A DNA stretch of 38,363 nt from Lachnospiraceae bacterium (GCA_022779165.1 JALFTO010000092.1:1-38363); one strand, 5' to 3'; shown: positions 29,492-38,210, counted from the first letter of the stretch. Notes: a model not told the origin generated them from the letters alone. Numbers and translations: made by a program.

Positions 29492-29938
29492 TTATCCTTC
29501 CTGCACCTTTACCTTCAGCTTCCCACTCACCTGTGGATGAAGTTTTACCGTGACCTCATAGACACCGAAATTCTTGATCGCTTCCGGGAGCTGGATCTTT
29601 TTCTTATCGATCTCCATGCCACACTGTTCCTTTGCCGCCTGCGCGATCTCCTTGCTGGAGACAGAACCGAAAGCTCTTCCGCCCTCTCCGGCCTTCATTG
29701 TGACGACAACCTCTTTTGTCTCCATGAGCGCCGCAAATTCCTTGGCATTCTCAAGCTGTTCCTTCGCTATTTTCTCTGCATTGGCATTCTGAAGCTTCAG
29801 ATCATTCATATTTTTGCTGTTTGCCTCTACGCCAAGCTTTTTAGGGAGAATAAAATTCCTTGCATATCCATCGCTCGCATCGATGATCTGTCCCTTCTTC
29901 CCTACATTCTTCACATCCTGCAACAAAATAATCTTCAT
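29492..29938 (-). CDS. rplI: 50S ribosomal protein L9
   Basis: 148 residues. The N-terminal rRNA-binding domain MKIILLQDVKNVGKKGQIID with GYARNFILPKKLGVEA is the L9 signature; a long linker helix and the C-terminal domain (GRAFGSVSSKEIAQAAKEQ) follow. Its ATG overlaps the gdpP stop as ATGA, so translation is likely coupled. Confidence 0.98.
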   Translation of the reverse strand: MKIILLQDVKNVGKKGQIIDASDGYARNFILPKKLGVEANSKNMNDLKLQNANAEKIAKEQLENAKEFAALMETKEVVVTMKAGEGGRAFGSVSSKEIAQAAKEQCGMEIDKKKIQLPEAIKNFGVYEVTVKLHPQVSGKLKVKVQEG

Positions 29939-31983
29939 GATAAGTCACCCTCTTCTATCATCTTATTCAGCGTATCTTTGATCAGCTTTACTGCCTCTGG
30001 GATAGACGCATCCTCTATCTGTGCGCCGGCAATATTCATGTGTCCTCCACCGCCCAGACGCTCCATGATCACCTGAACGTTTACCTCATCAATGGAACGC
30101 GCACTGACATATATCTTCCCCTGGAAATCAGTCAGAATAAAGCTGGCCTTGACTCCCTTGATGTTTAACAGTTCATTTGCCGCCTGCGCCCCGATCACGG
30201 TCGGACTTGAGATTCCCTCACTGGAGCATACGGAAATCGCGTAATGACCGCGGTGGATCTCCGCCTGGCTCACGGCATCCGCCTTCGTCTTATACTCCAA
30301 AACATCCTCTCTGAACAGCTTGCGCACCCTGGTTACATCCGCGCCGTTCCGCCGCAGATAAGCTGCCGCCTCAAAAGTTCTCACGCCCGTTTTGGACATG
30401 AAATTGTTCGTGTCTATAATGATACCGGAATACATCGCATCCGCCTCATCTGCCTTCGGCTTGATCCCGTCTTTGATATACTGCAGAATCTCCGCGACCA
30501 TCTCACACGTCGATGACGCATATGGTTCCACATACGAGAGCGTCGCATTCTCGATTGTCTCCGCGCCCTGCCTGTGATGGTCGAGCACGACGATTGACTT
30601 ACATAATCTGAGGAGTTCCGGACACTCGGTAATGCTTGGCTTATTGACATCCACCACCACGAGTACGGTATTGCTCTCCGCCTCCTCGACAGCCCTTGCA
30701 CTGCTGATGATCATATCCTCATCATAATCGGAATTGCCGCGAAACAGATCCACTACCGGCTGTACGGATGTCGTCACATCATTCAGGACAATATAGGCTC
30801 TTCTGCTCAATGCTTTGGCAATGCGGTACACACCGACTGCCGCGCCGAAGCTGTCCGCATCCGCCAGCCGATGTCCCATAATGATCACTTTGTCCTTTGT
30901 GGAGATGATCTCATTCAGCGCATGCGCTTTTACCCTTGCCTTCACTCGGGTATTTTTCTCCACCTGCTGACTCTTTCCACCGTAATAGGTGATGGAATCC
31001 GACGTCTTGACCACTGCCTGATCTCCGCCTCGTCCCAGTGCAAGGTCGATGGCTGTCCTTGAAAACTCGTAATTCTGCGCATAGGTCAGACCGTCCAGAC
31101 CGATACCAATGCTGAGCGTAACTGCCATCTCATTGCCGATATTGACCGTCTTGACATCCTCCAGCAGATCAAATCTGGTCTCCTCCATGTGCATCACAGA
31201 TTCCTTGCGGAGGATCACCATATACTTGTCCTTCTCGATCTTCTTTGTGATACCGTCAAGAGAAGCGACATACTTATTCACCTTACGGTCAATGAGCGCC
31301 GTGAGCAAAGACCGTCTCACTTCATCAACACTCTCCAGAGCTTCTTCATAATTGTCCAGATAGATCAGTCCGATCGCCAGCGACTGATTGTCATTTTCCC
31401 TCAGGGCAATCTTTAACGCCGTCTCATCATAGAGATACAATGCAATCAGATATCCCTTATAATTTGTCTCCTGGAAGATCTCGCTGTTTGCAGCCATATC
31501 TGTGAGCGGAATCCTTTTCATGCGGACGGTAAACTCACTGTCCTCATATTCCAGATCCATCTGCACTTCGTCTTCCTCACCCGGAAGCCTGTCCTTCGTC
31601 AGTACGGGAAAAAGATTGGTAATCGACCGGTTATATCCCTTTTCCTTATGTGTGACCGTTTCAAAAGCCCTGTTTGTCCAGATGACCTTGCCGCTCTCGT
31701 CAAGAAGCGCATACGGCATATCAAGCTCCCGGAGCAGCTTCTTCTGTATCTGTCCATACTGGGTGGCAAAGCTGATCAGCTCATTCATGATAATGGGCTT
31801 ATTGTAAAACATCAGCGCAAAGATTACCGTAAAATAAAAAATCAAGAAACAGGTAAGCAAAAGCCCCGACTGAAAATCAAGCAGATAGATTGCTATATTT
31901 AAAAATGTGAGTAGAATTCCTAAAATCAGGGAAGCCTGAAGATAAATGCGAAGTCTGCCCTTTATCTTAATCCTCTTTTTCAT
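29935..31983 (-). CDS. gdpP: Cyclic-di-AMP phosphodiesterase GdpP
   Basis: Membrane enzyme hydrolysing c-di-AMP to pApA, controlling potassium, osmotic and wall homeostasis. 682 residues from MKKRIKIKGRLRIYL, with GGGAG correctly spaced; longer in-frame starts were rejected. Two membrane helices (about 15-60) precede a degenerate PAS domain (about 85-190), a degenerate GGDEF domain (about 200-335), the DHH domain with GHRLADADSFGAAVG (about 370-384) and VLDHHRQ, and DHHA1 with GGGGHMNIAGAQ. TATACT at 32048-32053 may be the -10. gdpP-rplI-dnaB order is conserved in Bacillota. Confidence 0.95.
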   Translation of the reverse strand: MKKRIKIKGRLRIYLQASLILGILLTFLNIAIYLLDFQSGLLLTCFLIFYFTVIFALMFYNKPIIMNELISFATQYGQIQKKLLRELDMPYALLDESGKVIWTNRAFETVTHKEKGYNRSITNLFPVLTKDRLPGEEDEVQMDLEYEDSEFTVRMKRIPLTDMAANSEIFQETNYKGYLIALYLYDETALKIALRENDNQSLAIGLIYLDNYEEALESVDEVRRSLLTALIDRKVNKYVASLDGITKKIEKDKYMVILRKESVMHMEETRFDLLEDVKTVNIGNEMAVTLSIGIGLDGLTYAQNYEFSRTAIDLALGRGGDQAVVKTSDSITYYGGKSQQVEKNTRVKARVKAHALNEIISTKDKVIIMGHRLADADSFGAAVGVYRIAKALSRRAYIVLNDVTTSVQPVVDLFRGNSDYDEDMIISSARAVEEAESNTVLVVVDVNKPSITECPELLRLCKSIVVLDHHRQGAETIENATLSYVEPYASSTCEMVAEILQYIKDGIKPKADEADAMYSGIIIDTNNFMSKTGVRTFEAAAYLRRNGADVTRVRKLFREDVLEYKTKADAVSQAEIHRGHYAISVCSSEGISSPTVIGAQAANELLNIKGVKASFILTDFQGKIYVSARSIDEVNVQVIMERLGGGGHMNIAGAQIEDASIPEAVKLIKDTLNKMIEEGDLS

Positions 31984-32153
31984 CTTATTCTCCCGTCTAA
32001 CTCCCATCTCATCCCCATAAGATATTGATAGAACAATACTAAGTTTTAGTATACCATTCTTTGTCCTCAAATTCCATACCATAATCCCGTCATTTCAAAA
32101 GAGGTTTTGTATAAATATGGGTATTATTGGCAATTGGTCTGTTTTCCGGTCTA

Positions 32154-32180
32154 TTGTTTTCGATATAAATGGCGTATAAT
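32154..32180 (+). promoter_or_regulatory. Promoter of the chromate-type transporter pair
   Basis: -10 TATAAT (32175-32180) with TTGTTT (32154-32159) at a short spacing of 15 bases, about 30 bases before the first transporter gene. Confidence 0.5.
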
Positions 32181-32211
32181 AGTATCGAATCAGAAAAAAG
32201 GAGTGAATACT

Positions 32212-32760
32212 ATGAAAGAATTGCTGGATATGTTTCTCACCTTTGCAAAAATCGGCGGCTTTACTTTCGGCGGCGGTTACGCCATGCTTCCGATCCTCCA
32301 GCGCGAAGTTGTTGAGAAGCGTCATTGGGCAACAGAAAACGAGCTTATGGACTATTACGCGATCGGTCAGTGCACACCGGGCATTATTGCCGTCAACACC
32401 GCAACATTTATCGGTTATAAGCGCAAAGGCTATATCGGCGGTATTGTCGCCACCCTCGGATGCATTACACCTTCGTTGATCATCATCACGATCATCACCG
32501 CATTTCTTCGCAATTTTTCGGAACTGGCGGCAGTACAGCACGCTCTTGCGGGCATCCGTGCCTGTGTCTGTGTCCTGATCCTGGATTCCGTGATCAAGCT
32601 GGGCAAAAAATCTATTATCAATCTGCCCGCATTTGTCATCGCCCTCGGTGTATTCCTGGGTTCCCTTTTCACGGATATCTCCACCATCCTCTTTGTCGTA
32701 GGGGCGGGTGCTCTCGGCATCGTGATCAAACTGGTTGAGAGGAGGCGGAAGGCATGCTGA
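32212..32760 (+). CDS. Chromate transporter family protein, first half-size subunit
   Basis: 182 residues, one CHR domain with about five to six membrane helices. Marks: FLTFAKIGGFTFGGGYAMLP at the N-terminus and YYAIGQCTPGIIAVNTATFIG in the first third. AAAAAGGAG precedes the ATG. Short-chain CHR proteins work as a pair of oppositely oriented halves and export chromate in some bacteria; in an anaerobe the natural substrate is uncertain. It overlaps the second gene by seven bases. Confidence 0.9.
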   Translation: MKELLDMFLTFAKIGGFTFGGGYAMLPILQREVVEKRHWATENELMDYYAIGQCTPGIIAVNTATFIGYKRKGYIGGIVATLGCITPSLIIITIITAFLRNFSELAAVQHALAGIRACVCVLILDSVIKLGKKSIINLPAFVIALGVFLGSLFTDISTILFVVGAGALGIVIKLVERRRKAC

Positions 32761-33323
32761 CAACACTCTTGCAATTATTCTGGGAATTCTTTAAGACAGG
32801 GCTTTTTGCCGTGGGCGGCGGGCTTGCCACACTGCCTTTCCTGTATCAGATGTCTGCCAAAACAGGCTGGTTTACCGTACATGATATCGCGACACTGGTT
32901 GCCATCTCCGAGTCCACTCCGGGGCCTCTCGGCGTCAATATGAGTACGTATGTGGGCTATACCACTGCCGGTGTCCTCGGCTCCATAATAGGACCTCTGG
33001 GACTGGTAGCGCCCTCCATTGTCATTATCATCATCGTGAGCAAGATATTGGATAAGTTCAAGACGAACCAGTATGTACAGGATGCGTTCTACGGTCTTCG
33101 TCCGGCATCCACCGCATTGATCGCCGCTGCCGGCTGCGGTGTGGCAAAGATCACTCTGCTCGACATTCCGGCTTTTGAAAGCAGCGGAGCTCTGCTCTCT
33201 CTCTTTTCCTGGAAATCGATCATTCTGGCAGTGTTGGTTTATATCTCCCTAAAGGTGTTCAAAAAGCACCCAATCTTTTATATCATTGCCGCAGCCATAG
33301 CGGGCATCATTTTCCAGATATAG
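32754..33323 (+). CDS. Chromate transporter family protein, second half-size subunit
   Basis: 189 residues, the second CHR domain: FFKTGLFAVGGGLATLPFLY and ISESTPGPLGVNMSTYVGYT. It begins inside the first subunit gene with GAGAGGAGG upstream, so the two are co-translated. Together they equal one long-chain ChrA. The stop codon lies one base from that of the convergent MATE gene. Confidence 0.9.
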   Translation: MLTTLLQLFWEFFKTGLFAVGGGLATLPFLYQMSAKTGWFTVHDIATLVAISESTPGPLGVNMSTYVGYTTAGVLGSIIGPLGLVAPSIVIIIIVSKILDKFKTNQYVQDAFYGLRPASTALIAAAGCGVAKITLLDIPAFESSGALLSLFSWKSIILAVLVYISLKVFKKHPIFYIIAAAIAGIIFQI

Positions 33324-33324
33324 A

Positions 33325-34716
33325 TCACTGTCGGGAAGCAATGCGCGCGATCGCTTTCCTTGCCACGATGTAATAGCAGATTACATGGACCAGAAACGTT
33401 ATGATCCAGGTAATGGGATAGGACAGATACACTGTGGAAACGGTATGGAACGACGGTATCCGGAATACTGTCGCGATCCATACCAGCCGCAGACCGCATG
33501 CCCCGATCAGCGATACCACCATGGGCATAAAGGAATATCCCAATCCACGCAGCATCCCTACCATCACATCCATCATGCCGCACAATGCATATGTCGTCAT
33601 GATGATCGCCATACGGACCATTCCCGCCTCAATCACCTGCACATTGGATGAATAGATCCTTAGCAGGCTCTCACCAAAGAGATAGCTGAGCCATCCCAAT
33701 GACAGTCCTGTCACAATGACACATCCTTCCGCACAGAACAGGATTCTCCTGATGCGATCCCTTTTTCCGGCACCATAGTTCTGGCTGGTAAAGGACAGTG
33801 CCGCCTGATAAAAGGAATTCATCGCAATATAGACAAAGCCTTCCAGATTCGATGCCGCGGAATTCCCGGCAACAACGATCTCCCCAAACAGATTGACGGA
33901 GGACTGGATGACCACATTGGAGAGGGAAAACACAATTCCCTGAAATCCGGCGGGCAATCCGATCTGAAGGATCGATCTGAATTTTTTGAAATCAAACTGC
34001 ACTTCGGACATCTTAAGCTGAATAGCGCTCTTTTCCAACATCAGACATCTCACAACAAGAACTGCAGATATGTACTGTGAGATAATTGTCGCCAGAGCAA
34101 CGCCCGCAACATCCATTTGAAGAGAAATCACAAAAATCAGATTCAGAATGACATTGATCACTCCCGCCGTCAAAAGGTAATAGAGTGGCCTTCTTGTATC
34201 CCCCACGGAACGCAGAAGTGCACTGCCGAAATTGTAAACCATAGACGCCGGCATACCGAGGAAGAATATTTTAAGATACAACGATGCCAGTCCCAGAATC
34301 TCACCCGGTGTCTGCATAAGCACCAGAATCCTGCCCGTAAGACAGATTCCAAGCACAGCCAGAAGGATTCCACTGTACAAGCCCAGCAACATTGATGTGT
34401 GTACGGTTTTTTGCAGTTCCGTATCCTTTTTTGCGCCAAACTCCTGTGCCGCGATCACATTGGCTCCCACCGACAATCCAATAAACAGATTGGTAAACAG
34501 ATTGATCAGTGCGGTATTTGCTCCCACTGCCGCAAGGGAATTGTCACCGGCATATCTTCCCACCACGATAATATCCGCAGCATTAAACAGCAGCTGAAGC
34601 ACTCCCGAACACATCAGGGGAAGCGCAAAAAGCAGCATCTTCTGTAATACAGAGCCGCTGCACATATCCATCTCATATTTCTTTTTCATTTTCCTAGATT
34701 CCCTATTCCGATCCAT
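33325..34716 (-). CDS. MATE family efflux transporter
   Basis: 463 residues with about 12 membrane helices in two similar halves. N-terminal marks are LLFALPLMCSGVLQLLFNAADIIVVGRYAG and ANTALINLFTNLFIGLSVG, shown here only as landmarks in helices 1 and 2. The family exports cationic drugs or metabolites with Na+ or H+. A GAGG site precedes the ATG at 34714-34716; an alternative ATG nine codons in is also preceded by AGGAAA. No local clue to substrate. Convergent with the chromate-type pair. Confidence 0.92.
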   Translation of the reverse strand: MDRNRESRKMKKKYEMDMCSGSVLQKMLLFALPLMCSGVLQLLFNAADIIVVGRYAGDNSLAAVGANTALINLFTNLFIGLSVGANVIAAQEFGAKKDTELQKTVHTSMLLGLYSGILLAVLGICLTGRILVLMQTPGEILGLASLYLKIFFLGMPASMVYNFGSALLRSVGDTRRPLYYLLTAGVINVILNLIFVISLQMDVAGVALATIISQYISAVLVVRCLMLEKSAIQLKMSEVQFDFKKFRSILQIGLPAGFQGIVFSLSNVVIQSSVNLFGEIVVAGNSAASNLEGFVYIAMNSFYQAALSFTSQNYGAGKRDRIRRILFCAEGCVIVTGLSLGWLSYLFGESLLRIYSSNVQVIEAGMVRMAIIMTTYALCGMMDVMVGMLRGLGYSFMPMVVSLIGACGLRLVWIATVFRIPSFHTVSTVYLSYPITWIITFLVHVICYYIVARKAIARIASRQ

Positions 34717-34742
34717 GTCAGAGCCTCATCAAAACATACCAC

Positions 34743-34779
34743 AACAAAAGAAACCAATCACCCGCAGGTAATTGGTTTC
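34743..34779 (-). terminator. Terminator of rpsF-ssb-rpsR
   Basis: 9-base-pair stem GAAACCAAT/ATTGGTTTC (34750-34758, 34771-34779) with inner ACC/GGT pairs, followed on the minus strand by TTTTGTTG. It lies 14 bases after rpsR. Confidence 0.85.
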
Positions 34780-34792
34780 CAGTCACTACATC

Positions 34793-35056
34793 TTAGTCGC
34801 AAACATACGGCATTAAAGAAATGTGTCTTGCTCTCTTGATTGCTACAGTAAGTGCTCTCTGGTGCTTTGCACAGTTGCCTGTAATACGGCGAGGAAGAAT
34901 CTTTCCTCTCTCAGAGATATATCTCTTTAATTTGTTTGTATCCTTGTAATCGATCACGTTGTCTTTACCGCAGAATACGCAGACTTTTTTTCTTCTGCGC
35001 ATACCGCCTCTACGCTTCATCGGTCCATCGGGTTTCTCTGTTTTATTGAAAGCCAT
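34793..35056 (-). CDS. rpsR: 30S ribosomal protein S18
   Basis: 87 residues. [20 protein letters not shown] and [20 protein letters not shown] are the S18 signature; Cys residues 26 and 29 suggest the zinc-type (C+) form. Third gene of the rpsF-ssb-rpsR operon, 29 bases after ssb, with AGGAGG upstream. Confidence 0.98.
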   Translation of the reverse strand: MAFNKTEKPDGPMKRRGGMRRRKKVCVFCGKDNVIDYKDTNKLKRYISERGKILPRRITGNCAKHQRALTVAIKRARHISLMPYVCD

Positions 35057-35085
35057 GATGCTTACCTCCTATCAAAATCTACTCT

Positions 35086-35526
35086 CTAATTGAAGGGCAG
35101 CTCCTCATCAATCCCATCCGGGATATTCATAAAACCATTACCGGCCGAAGCGGGTTCCGGTCTGTTCGGAGCATTGTAACCTCCTTCTGAAGAACCGGCT
35201 GCATTCTTGCTCTCTGCAAATTCCTGGTCCTCCACCACAACATCTGTGGTATACACTCTTACGCCATCCTTATTGGTATAACTGCCTGTCTGAATGCGTC
35301 CTGTGATGAGCATCTTCACGCCTTTGCGCAAATACTTCTCAGCAAATTCTGCCTGTCTGCCAAATGCAACACAACCGATAAAATCTGCATTGTTCTCATC
35401 ACCATTACGGTTAAATCGTCTGTCAACCGCTAATGTATATCTGGCAATCGCTGTGGCATTCTCCCCCTGAGAATATCTCACCTCGGGATCTCTCGTCAAC
35501 CTACCCATAAGAATTACTCTATTCAT
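35086..35526 (-). CDS. ssb: Single-stranded DNA-binding protein
   Basis: 146 residues. The OB fold (about 1-105) starts MNRVILMGRLTRDPEVRYSQ. A Gly/Asn-rich linker leads to the acidic tip DEELPFN, the partner-docking tail. The middle gene between rpsF and rpsR, as in most Bacillota, 16 bases after rpsF. Confidence 0.97.
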   Translation of the reverse strand: MNRVILMGRLTRDPEVRYSQGENATAIARYTLAVDRRFNRNGDENNADFIGCVAFGRQAEFAEKYLRKGVKMLITGRIQTGSYTNKDGVRVYTTDVVVEDQEFAESKNAAGSSEGGYNAPNRPEPASAGNGFMNIPDGIDEELPFN

Positions 35527-35542
35527 ACGTACCTACTTTCTA

Positions 35543-35833
35543 TTATGCTTCGTCCTGTCTAACGCACAAATATCTGATCACATTGTCCATGATACGAACA
35601 CGGGATTCGATCTCAGCGGGAACAGTGGATTCAGCATCGAACTGGATGAAATAGTAGAACGCTTCTTTCATTTTCTGAATTTCGTAAGCTAATTTCTTCT
35701 TACCCCATTCATCAACGTTTGTAACTGTTCCACCGAATCTTTCGATGAGCGCTTTGCATTTGTCTACAACAGCAGCTCTTTCATCATCTTCGATTTTAGC
35801 ACTGACAACAACGGCTAATTCATACTTGTTCAT
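35543..35833 (-). CDS. rpsF: 30S ribosomal protein S6
   Basis: 96 residues: MNKYELAVVVSAKIEDDERA, then TNVDEWGKKKLAYEIQKMKE and AFYYFIQFD, the S6 core. GGAGG precedes the ATG. In many bacteria S6 with S18 represses this operon through a leader hairpin; the leader here has a possible GCTCCT/AGGGGGC stem near 35854-35876, but the diagnostic motif is not clearly seen. Confidence 0.98.
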   Translation of the reverse strand: MNKYELAVVVSAKIEDDERAAVVDKCKALIERFGGTVTNVDEWGKKKLAYEIQKMKEAFYYFIQFDAESTVPAEIESRVRIMDNVIRYLCVRQDEA

Positions 35834-35906
35834 GCTAGTTACCTCCTTTTGGTCTCTGGCCCCCTAACGTGTAAGGAGCAAGGAATAAAATATATCACAG
35901 ATTGAT

Positions 35907-35935
35907 ATACTACCATAAAAATCCCTTGTTTTCAA
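35907..35935 (-). promoter_or_regulatory. Promoter of rpsF placed inside the upstream terminator
   Basis: Minus-strand -35 TTGAAA (35930-35935) and -10 TAGTAT (35907-35912), spacing 17. The -35 lies in the loop and stem of the preceding terminator. A dyad TATATCA/TGATATA (35891-35909) covers the -10 and start point. Confidence 0.6.
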
Positions 35936-35943
35936 GGGTTTTT
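35917..35943 (-). terminator. Terminator after the DUF951 gene
   Basis: Stem CCCTTG/CAAGGG (35933-35938 and 35923-35928) extended by A-T pairs, then ATTTTT on the minus strand. It overlaps the DUF951 stop codon. Confidence 0.8.
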
Positions 35944-36129
35944 ACGAATTTCTCTGACGTTTTTTTCCGCCTGTCTGCGGGCGATCATGATCTGATGGCC
36001 GCATCCCATGCATTTCAAACGAAAATCTGCGCCGATTCGAAGCACTTCCCATTCGTGGGAACCGCAGGGATGCTGTTTCTTCATTTTTAAAATATCACCC
36101 ACCTGAATATCCATCGGTCCCTGTGGCAT
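35932..36129 (-). CDS. DUF951 family protein
   Basis: 65 residues from MPQGPMDIQVGDILKMKK. PCGSHEWEVLRIGADFRLKCMGCGHQIMIARR is the family core, given here in outline: a Cys before the strand and a CxxC (zinc-ribbon-like) near residues 40-43. AAAGGAG precedes the ATG at 36127-36129 and decides it over a start seven codons upstream. Function unknown. 13 bases after the sirtuin gene. Confidence 0.88.
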   Translation of the reverse strand: MPQGPMDIQVGDILKMKKQHPCGSHEWEVLRIGADFRLKCMGCGHQIMIARRQAEKNVREIRKNP

Positions 36130-36142
36130 CACGGTTCTCCTT

Positions 36143-36865
36143 TCACACAACGATCTGTCTAAACACCTTACCGATACTGTCCGAAATCACCAGATCCGCT
36201 TTGCTGTCCATGGATGTGACTGATTTGTTGATGAGTACCAGTTTGTTGCCGCGATAATAATCGACAAGTCCCGCAGCCGGATAAACCACGAGAGAAGTGC
36301 CGCCTATGATCAGCATATCCGCAGCCGAGATCACTTCTATGGATTCCGTTATGGTCCGCTGATCCAGTCCCTCTTCATACAAAACAACATCCGGCTTGAT
36401 ACTGCCGCCGCAGTCATCACACTTCGGCACGCCTTCACTATTCAGAATATATTCTGCGTCAAAGAACTTTCCGCACCTTTCACAGTAATTTCTGAGCACG
36501 CTCCCATGAAGTTCCAAAACCTTTTTGCTGCCCGCTTTCTGATGCAATCCGTCAATATTCTGTGTCACTACCGCTTTGAGTTTACCGGCAGCCTCTAACT
36601 CTGCCAGCTTTTTGTGTGCAGCATTCGGCTCTGCATCAAGACAGAGCATCTTATTACGATAAAACCTGTAAAATTCTTCCGGATTTCTCCGATAAAATGT
36701 ATGGCTCAAAATTGTCTCCGGCGGATAATCATACTGCTGGTGATAGAGTCCGTCTACACTCCTGAAGTCAGAGATTCCGCTCTCCGTCGATACACCGGCT
36801 CCCCCAAAAAAGACAATATTATCACACTCGGAAATCATATCCTGCAACTGCTGTAATTTATCCAT
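36143..36865 (-). CDS. cobB: NAD-dependent protein deacylase (sirtuin)
   Basis: Removes acyl groups from lysines, using NAD+. 240 residues from MDKLQQLQDM. NAD motifs GGAGVSTESGISDFRS and TQNIDGLHQKAG; catalytic His120 in ELHGS; zinc Cys128, 131, 149 and 152 (CERCG and CDDCGG); GTSLVVYPAAGL in the Rossmann part. GGAG lies seven bases before the chosen ATG; an ATG four codons earlier has none. It follows the aldo/keto reductase gene by 45 bases. Confidence 0.95.
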   Translation of the reverse strand: MDKLQQLQDMISECDNIVFFGGAGVSTESGISDFRSVDGLYHQQYDYPPETILSHTFYRRNPEEFYRFYRNKMLCLDAEPNAAHKKLAELEAAGKLKAVVTQNIDGLHQKAGSKKVLELHGSVLRNYCERCGKFFDAEYILNSEGVPKCDDCGGSIKPDVVLYEEGLDQRTITESIEVISAADMLIIGGTSLVVYPAAGLVDYYRGNKLVLINKSVTSMDSKADLVISDSIGKVFRQIVV

Positions 36866-36910
36866 CACTCGCTCCATTCTGCCGTCCGGCCGGGCGGCAC
36901 GGCTATCAGA

Positions 36911-37783
36911 TTACTGTTCAAAATTGCTGCGCTTCTTGGGGATCGCATAATCCGGATGCTCGCCAAGCCATGTATTCTGCGGCATATTGTCGAGGAAGGA
37001 CATATCCTCCACCGAAATCTCAAAATCAAAGATATCCTGATTCTGCTTCATCCGATCCATGGAAGACGATTTCACAAGAGGGATGATACCTTTCTGAACC
37101 AAAAATCTCAGACAGATCTGTGCTACGGATTTCTGATATTTCTCCGCAAATTCCTTTAAAACCGGATGCTCCAGCATTGCGCTTCTTCCGAGAGGACTCC
37201 ATGCCTGTACACGAATCTCATGCTCCTGACAATACCTCACGGCAGCTTCCTGTGTATATCCGGGATGAATCTCAAGCTGATCCACTACCGGCCTCACCTT
37301 ACAATTGTTCAAAATCGGTTCAATATGGTGCGGAAGAAAATTGCTGAGGCCAAGGCCTCTGATCTTGCCTTCCGCCTGAAGTTCTTCCATCGCTTTCCAG
37401 GTATCCAGATCCTTCTCTTTCCAGTCGGTATCCCCCTCCATACCGCGCGGCCAGTGAATCAGATACAGATCCAGATAATCCATCTGCAGCCTGTCCAGCG
37501 TCCTGGCGAATGCGTCTTTTGCCTCATGATAACCGCGTTCATCATGCCACAACTTTGATACAATAAAAAATTCTTTCCGGGGAATTCCACTCTCACGTAC
37601 CGCCTGACCTAATACACGTTCCGTCTCATACAAAGATGCTGTGTCAAAATAGCGGTACCCTGCCTCAATCGCCGTTCGGTTAATCGCCAGATTGTCCCCA
37701 CCCTTGGCATTATAGGTGCCGAAGCCCATACAAGGAATCTGAACTCCATTCGAAAGTGTGTAAATGTCTGTAAATGATGTCAT
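36911..37783 (-). CDS. Aldo/keto reductase
   Basis: NADPH-dependent carbonyl reductase, TIM barrel, 290 residues. Catalytic tetrad: Asp47 and Tyr52 (YFDTASLYETE), Lys77 (VSKLWHDE), His110 (YLIHWPRG). GLSNFLPHHIEPIL and PVVDQLEIHPGYTQ are the middle motifs. AAAGGAGGG precedes the ATG. It begins only about 23 bases after the rRNA/tRNA terminator, leaving little room for a promoter. Substrate unknown. Confidence 0.94.
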   Translation of the reverse strand: MTSFTDIYTLSNGVQIPCMGFGTYNAKGGDNLAINRTAIEAGYRYFDTASLYETERVLGQAVRESGIPRKEFFIVSKLWHDERGYHEAKDAFARTLDRLQMDYLDLYLIHWPRGMEGDTDWKEKDLDTWKAMEELQAEGKIRGLGLSNFLPHHIEPILNNCKVRPVVDQLEIHPGYTQEAAVRYCQEHEIRVQAWSPLGRSAMLEHPVLKEFAEKYQKSVAQICLRFLVQKGIIPLVKSSSMDRMKQNQDIFDFEISVEDMSFLDNMPQNTWLGEHPDYAIPKKRSNFEQ

Positions 37784-37805
37784 GCCATACCCTCCTTTGT
37801 AATAT

Positions 37806-37833
37806 CAAAAAAACACCACATTTTCTGTGATGT
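37806..37833 (-). terminator. Terminator of the rRNA-tRNA operon
   Basis: 8-base-pair stem with one wobble (37813-37820, 37826-37833) followed by seven Ts on the minus strand, 11 bases after tRNA-Cys. Confidence 0.87.
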
Positions 37834-37844
37834 CTTTTTTGTAG

Positions 37845-37915
37845 AGGCGCCAACCAGATTTGAACTGGTGATAGAGGTGTTGCAGACCTTTGCCTTACCA
37901 CTTGGCTATGGCGCC
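37845..37915 (-). tRNA. tRNA-Cys (anticodon GCA)
   Basis: 71 bases forming a full cloverleaf: acceptor GGCGCCA/TGGCGCC with discriminator U, anticodon loop CTGCAAC, T arm with GTTCAAATC. CCA is not encoded. Confidence 0.97.
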
Positions 37916-37918
37916 ATA

Positions 37919-37990
37919 TGACTCCGACGGGAATCGAACCCGTGTTACCGCCGTGAAAGGGCGATGTCTTGACCGCTTGACCACGGAGCC
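37919..37990 (-). tRNA. tRNA-Glu (anticodon TTC)
   Basis: 72 bases: acceptor GGCTCCG/CGGAGTC, anticodon loop CTTTCAC, T loop GTTCGATTC. CCA is not encoded. Three bases separate it from tRNA-Cys. Confidence 0.97.
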
Positions 37991-38057
37991 GCATGTTCCG
38001 GTTTCTCTCCCATCCGTTCAACCGTCTTATCGGAAACACTCATTAAGTGTTTCCGAG

Positions 38058-38129
38058 CTCCCCGAGTAGGGCTCGAACCTACAACATCACGGTTAACAGC
38101 CGTGCGCTCTACCATTGAGCTATCGAGGA
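38058..38129 (-). tRNA. tRNA-Asn (anticodon GTT)
   Basis: 72 bases: acceptor TCCTCGA/TCGGGGA with discriminator G, anticodon loop CTGTTAA, T loop GTTCGAGCC. First tRNA after the 23S gene, about 80 bases downstream. Confidence 0.97.
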
Positions 38130-38210
38130 TTACTTCTCTTTGAAGGTCATCCCTTCAAAACCGAACATTGAAATCTCTTCTTCGAATCAACATCTTCCCT
38201 TTCCGCTTTG

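Noticed and set aside
32095-32766. A 223-codon minus-strand frame opposite the first chromate-type subunit
   Set aside because: Antisense to a membrane protein gene with clear CHR motifs; charged, Asp-rich nonsense-like translation.
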